DNA of 64,000 nucleotides from Mesaphorura yosii (lineage: Eukaryota > Arthropoda > Collembola > Poduromorpha > Tullbergiidae). Positions 59,368 to 64,000 of this stretch are shown here, piece after piece. The translations under genes were made by a program, and so were the position numbers. Position 1 is the first letter of the stretch, and every line of letters begins with the position of its first letter. The stretch is taken from NCBI GenBank assembly GCA_009869945.1, contig WIXG01000006.1:310001-374000 (forward strand), written 5' to 3'. Under the pieces are notes generated by a model, which was not told the origin of the DNA, made no database searches, and was given only the letters and a program-made list of their open reading frames with translations.

Positions 59368-60420
59368 ATGGCTGGTGCAGAATTCCGCCCTCATTCACGA
59401 CTGGACTGCATGCAGATTTATTTAAACCTTAACAAGAGGGCCTTGAATGCAATTCGTAAAGGCGTGGCCCGCAGGAGCAGAGAAATTCCCAGAATTCCAA
59501 TCCTCATTCTTCAAAAGATTCAACGTAAGTTGTAATTTCGTAAAATTAGTGTATTACATTTGCATAGCTTAAGTTCAGACCCCAGGTTTATTTCTCCAGT
59601 GAGATTCTTAAGGAAATCTCCGAATTTTGTAACTAAGAAGATTATTTCAAAGGGTATTGAGCGTTAACTTATTTTCTCCAATTTAATCTCTTAGCAACGG
59701 CCAAGAAGATTTAGTTCAATTAGTTAGGTGAAACGAACTGGACACCCGCCAAATCCCTCAACCTCGTTCCAATCGCAATCCATGAACTCTTCAAACCTTT
59801 TACGAATTACGTGTTTCATAATTTTACACAAATAAAACTAACGGTGTCCGCACTCTAAACACTTCGTAAAATTTACAATTCAAAATACACCATTTGGAAT
59901 TTAACAGTTAAGAGGGGATGAAAGAACAGTCACATTATTGTACTTAGTCGTCGGAGCGAATCACAATACAATAATTAAATTGAAACTAAGCATGGAATTC
60001 TCAATCGCGGGGGTTTGAACAACAGTTTAATTGATACTGGCAGGCTGGCACTTGACACTACACGATTGCGATCATAATATGGATGGGAGTCACTCCAAAA
60101 ATTAGTACCCACGCTGTCGATGAAAGTCGACTTAAGTGGCAGAAAGTTTTGAGCAGGAAAATGACGGAAGCGAAAATGTTGATGGCTGTAAGGAATTGCA
60201 TAGCTACGCGTGCAATTCTAAACTAAAACTCTCAATTTACAAGGGATCTAACCGTTGGTCACTTTTTGTAGGCCCACACAAGCAAACAAGCCCAAGCGGA
60301 AGAAAGAAGGAGAAACTTCTGAGATCGGGGCCGCAGAATCTGGCAAGGTCTCTAGGGGTAAATGAAGGCTTAGAACTGTTGGCAAGTAGCTACGGAACTG
60401 CAGCTATCTGCATTGAGTGA
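59368..60420 (+). CDS. Possible two-exon small gene, uncertain
   Basis: An ATG at 59368 in good context opens a 52-codon frame (MAGAEFRPHSRLDCMQIYLN, then a basic stretch) that ends at a GTAAGT donor (59525). A 95-codon frame ending at 60420 could follow from an AG at 60136 in matching phase. The acceptor has a poor pyrimidine tract and neither part resembles a known family. Chance is a real alternative. Confidence 0.18.
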
Positions 60421-63038
60421 GTCGAGCGATACAAAGTGAGAGCGAACACGAGCTTGGCGATAATTGCATTTTTATGTGACTACAGGTGACGGAGCATGAC
60501 AAAGGACGCACCGAGAATTTCAAGATACTCAAAGCTGAGTCACAAAATGTTCTGAAAAGTCAACCTGCATGTACGCCTGCATAACGCAATAATGTTGGTT
60601 CAATCGACAACAGCGAAGTCTGTGACTTTGTCTTGAAATATCACCTAATGGTCGACTATCTTTTGGTTTAAATATGCAAGGCTTCAGCCGGAGCAAGCCT
60701 TTCCAAAAATTGTAATATATGCGGATGATGGGGTATGATGCCCAACATCGCAATATTTGTTACGAAGTGTACGACAAGACGGGCTCCGTGGGTCTCACGC
60801 AGTGCACTCTGTGTACGAGCCCGACTTTCGATAAAAAAAATGAGTTAAAATAGACGTAAATGCAGATGCAAGCTTGTCAGATCAGAACAGAGGCTGTAAG
60901 AAAATTTTTTAATATGAAATTGCATCATTTTCGGCTCCAAACAGGCCAGGGATCTCATAATTAGTCAAACTTATCGTTTTGCTACTAATTAAATGATAGA
61001 ATTGTTCCGAGTGGGGGAATGAAAGAAGTACGAGAGCGAGGAGACGATGTGTGTGGGCCTCTGTAGAGTGCAGACCAAACCCCAATGCACGATTGCACGG
61101 GGAAATGGAAGCGAAGGACTGTCCGAACCATTTTGAAACTCAAAATCTCACTCACGTGATTTACTTAAGTAAATTATATTAAAATGAGATTCTCAAAGAA
61201 AATACAAACAAAATTTGACAGTTTTGACTTTGAAATTTAGATTTAGTTAAGGCATGTAAGAAAGACTTCAAGATTCTCATTTCTAGGGCCTGGCTTGACC
61301 CCAGAAATCTAATTTGCTCAAGAAAGGCAATAAAAAGAAAGGGCGATAAAATTCCCTTAAGTAAAGCAAGTAATGAAGGATGAAGGCAGAAAAATTGGGT
61401 CCTAGTGGAGTCGGTTAGCAACGCAGAAGTTGAACGAAGCGAAAGAAATGAGTGCAATCAGGCGTTAGGTTGTGGCAAGGAATTCCATGAATTAGAGGCC
61501 CTACTTTGCAATTTGACATCACTAAGGGTGAGTACAAACTGGTGAACACGTCAAGCGTGGTGATTGTCGCACATTTTCGAGCTACTGTTTGATAAAGTGC
61601 TGAAATTTTCAGATTGCGGTGCGGAGTGTCTCTATCGGCATTGGAAATGGGGTTTGATCACGTTTGGACATCAAGGTAGGCGGGAAACAGGAGCATGTGC
61701 GAAATTCTCGAATTGCTGAGCTCTTAGGGTATGATCGAAATTAGTTTTTCATTAAATTTAATCTTACAATGCATTACATTTGATAATTCAAGTTTTCAAG
61801 TCTTCATTTTTATTTACTTTACAGACTGGAATAGAAGCATCGATCAATCCAGTATGAAAATTCTGGTTTTGGAATTGATCTTATGGAATTGGACCACCAA
61901 CACCGTCAAACAAATTGCATGTAATCGCGAAAGCGTCAACGTCGGAATCGGAAGAAACTTAAAATCTCAGAGACTTCGGGCCCAACAGCAGACTTCGCTC
62001 TGACCACTTTGCTGTGATCTTTATGATTAAACAGAGTTTCAGAACCAAGCCACGTTTCTAGTTTGCAAAATGTTCAAAAGATTTTATTTTCGCTTTAGAT
62101 TTTGCAATTTTTGTATTATTTGACAATAATTCTCGTACACTAGTTTACAGTTATTTTGTACTTCGCGTTCAGCTATAATGCGTCAGTTGCTAGATCATAA
62201 CTAATGCTAGCATTACTTGAAGCATCAAAATAAGTTAAAGTCTCATTTTTGGTTTGTTGTAAGAAAGTTAATAAGTCGTATAGTTTGCTGGCGTAAAAGT
62301 TTTTCCACTAGACTTGTAATTAGATATCACGAAAGGTACTTGTTTCTCAGTCCAGAATTGGTACGCTGGAGGATACCCTCAATTACAATCTTTATCTAAT
62401 CTATCCATACAACGTCAATCGGAAAATGAGACTTTATTTAGACTTATTCTGGAAAAAAGTGACTGACCTGCTTTAAGTTGTGACATTTTGCGCATTTGAT
62501 ACGTTATGAGGAAAATAAACAAAGTAATTTCGACTTTACTGCCTGATTCATGCTCGTCGCTGTCTATTGTTCCATTTCAACATACAATTGACAATTGCTT
62601 CTAAATTTGCATTAGGTTGAGCCAAATCTAGGCAGAAGTAGAGCAGGCCAGAGGTTAGTCAGCGTCGGCTCAGCGTATCATTTAAAAACGGTTCTATAAA
62701 AACTCGGAGGAATATTCAACTACATTACGAAATCACCAAAATGATTCGCACGAAACTAAAGACTGAGATCGTTTTTAGAAAGTCGTTTCTGACATGAATG
62801 AGCTTTTAACAGTAGGCGTCTTACAGTTAGCAATTTATTTTAATTTTGAATTTGTTGTATTTGTTACAGTTACAAGATGGGTCAAAAACACAGCCGGATA
62901 AAGTCGATAAAGAGTTAAATCTCTGCTGTTGTTATAGAAATTTTGTATGCTCGGTCAACGTGTAATGTAAAGTGAAAGAGGAATGCCACTTATCCGACTA
63001 TTGTACATACGACTTTAATGTTCTCGTACGTCTCGCAC

Positions 63039-64000
63039 TCAGGGTATTGCAGTCGAACTCACATTGTCGTCACCGCCACACGGACTCGTCATGGTCGCGT
63101 ACTGCGACACTGTCATTGTTGCATGACTGCTCGACACGTCGTTCGAACTCGTCGATGTCTCGTTCTGTCCCCTGTGGCAGGCATTGCGGTCAAAGTCGTG
63201 GCCACCGTCGCCGTCTATGTCTCTTGAGTCTTCTGAATCATCACAGTGGGTGGGTTGCGGACTTGTACTATTGTGGGCGTGGGTAGCCATTATAGCGGCA
63301 GGAAGAGAACGTGGGGATGCGTTGTAACTACTGGAAGCTGTGAATTTCCATAAATTGACTCAATTAAAAACCTGACCTTGCATTTGTTTATTGATATTCG
63401 TCTGATTTACCCAGATTGGGAGGATGAGTCCGGCCAGTATCACAAACTTCGTCAGTGGAACAGCACTCAGGAGATGGAGGGCCGGCTGGGCCTGGAATGG
63501 CGCCGTCGCCTTGAGCATATTGAGCCTGAGCCTCTCGCTCTCGACGCCCAAGCGAGTGGTAGGTACCAGTCCCCTTCAGCAGAACTTTGTTGTCGGACCG
63601 AAGCTTCCGATTCTCGTCTCGAAGCCGAAACAGTTCTTGCTGGAATTGACTTAGCATCGTGCTCGTGAGCAAAAGTCCTGAGTTTCGAGACTCGTCCTCG
63701 TCGGAGGAGTTGTAGTATTCTTCGCCGTAGTTTAATGCCACATTGCTTCTTGTGCTCGTGTTTACCTCCTGCTGATTGACGTCTTGACAGTTACCAGTTT
63801 CAACTTCCATTTGATTCTGGCCCGGAAAATTTTGTTGGTCATTCTGAGCCTTGTCGCTTTGCTGAATGTACTCGTCACCCGCTCCGCTGCTGCTTCCGGA
63901 TCTGTCCATGTGGATATTGGCGTTGTTCTTCTCCTCCAACACGGTTCTCAACGTGTACTCGAGTGACTCGACTCTTTCCTCCAGCAGCTGGTACTCTTGA
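63039..64000 (-). CDS. Coiled-coil protein, C-terminal part (runs off the window)
   Basis: The visible part is two exons: 63411-64000, open to the right edge, and 63039-63337. They join in phase 1 (donor GTAAAT, acceptor ATTCACAG) with the frame kept. The upstream exon begins with a heptad pattern (QEYQLLEERVESLEYTLRTV), then a Gln/Asn/Ser-rich stretch and a second short coiled coil (MLSQFQQELFRLRDENRKLR). The last exon is Ser/Thr/Asp/His-rich and looks disordered. A readthrough of the donor would end in a stop at 63388, giving a short isoform. No family is recognised; a cytoskeletal or scaffold role would be a guess. Confidence 0.6.

Larger units (their letters stand above)
58776..63038. other. 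Convergent intergenic region
   Basis: Over 4 kb between the matrix-protein stop and the stop of the coiled-coil gene. AATAAA at 59026 ends the former. One weak two-exon candidate is listed separately (59368-60420). Otherwise only short AT-rich frames are present. Confidence 0.45.

Noticed and set aside
62972-63286. 104-codon plus-strand frame
   Set aside because: Antisense to the last exon of the coiled-coil gene, which is joined in phase to its upstream exon.

Overview
The window is eukaryotic nuclear DNA from a bilaterian animal, most likely a protostome invertebrate. The genes are split by many short introns with GT-AG borders, often 60-100 nt. The gene set is purely metazoan: an FGF ligand, integrin-linked kinase, akirin, an EF-hand-fused nicotinamidase of the insect Naam type, AP-2 alpha, Nup205, PAN3 and an EGF/sushi/HYR matrix protein. 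I cannot fix the phylum from sequence alone. There are no bacterial operons, CRISPR arrays or phage genes, and I recognised no rRNA or tRNA gene.

Layout, left to right: an unrecognised four-exon gene on the minus strand (808-1744); EF-hand nicotinamidase, plus (2890-6969); a divergent FGF-family ligand, minus (8190-11164), tail to tail with it; a complete 2,666-bp DDE transposon with 172-bp inverted ends and a TTA target duplication (13925-16590); AP-2 complex subunit alpha, minus (18862-24255); a long intergenic region with a degenerate tandem duplication (about 25480-25985); akirin, plus (27464-28030), tail to tail with a GT31 glycosyltransferase, minus (28796-29990); Nup205, minus (32762-39164), head to head with PAN3, plus (40367-42959); two closely spaced small membrane-protein genes, minus (44424-45137); integrin-linked kinase, plus (46733-49484); a secreted acidic EGF/sushi/HYR protein of about 1,690 residues, plus (50955-58775), with a foldback element in one intron; a coiled-coil gene, minus, running off the right edge (63039-64000).

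The genes are unrelated housekeeping and developmental loci, not a pathway cluster. Most exon models here were built by joining open frames at GT/AG borders with matching phase and checking against known family sequence, so the family calls are firm while individual borders are predictions. The most unusual items are the FGF-like ligand with a long insert and a furin-type RxKR motif inside its trefoil core, the acidic matrix protein, the transposase whose second catalytic aspartate appears to be a tyrosine, three very short stop-free introns of length divisible by three, and the paired small membrane-protein genes about 70 nt apart.
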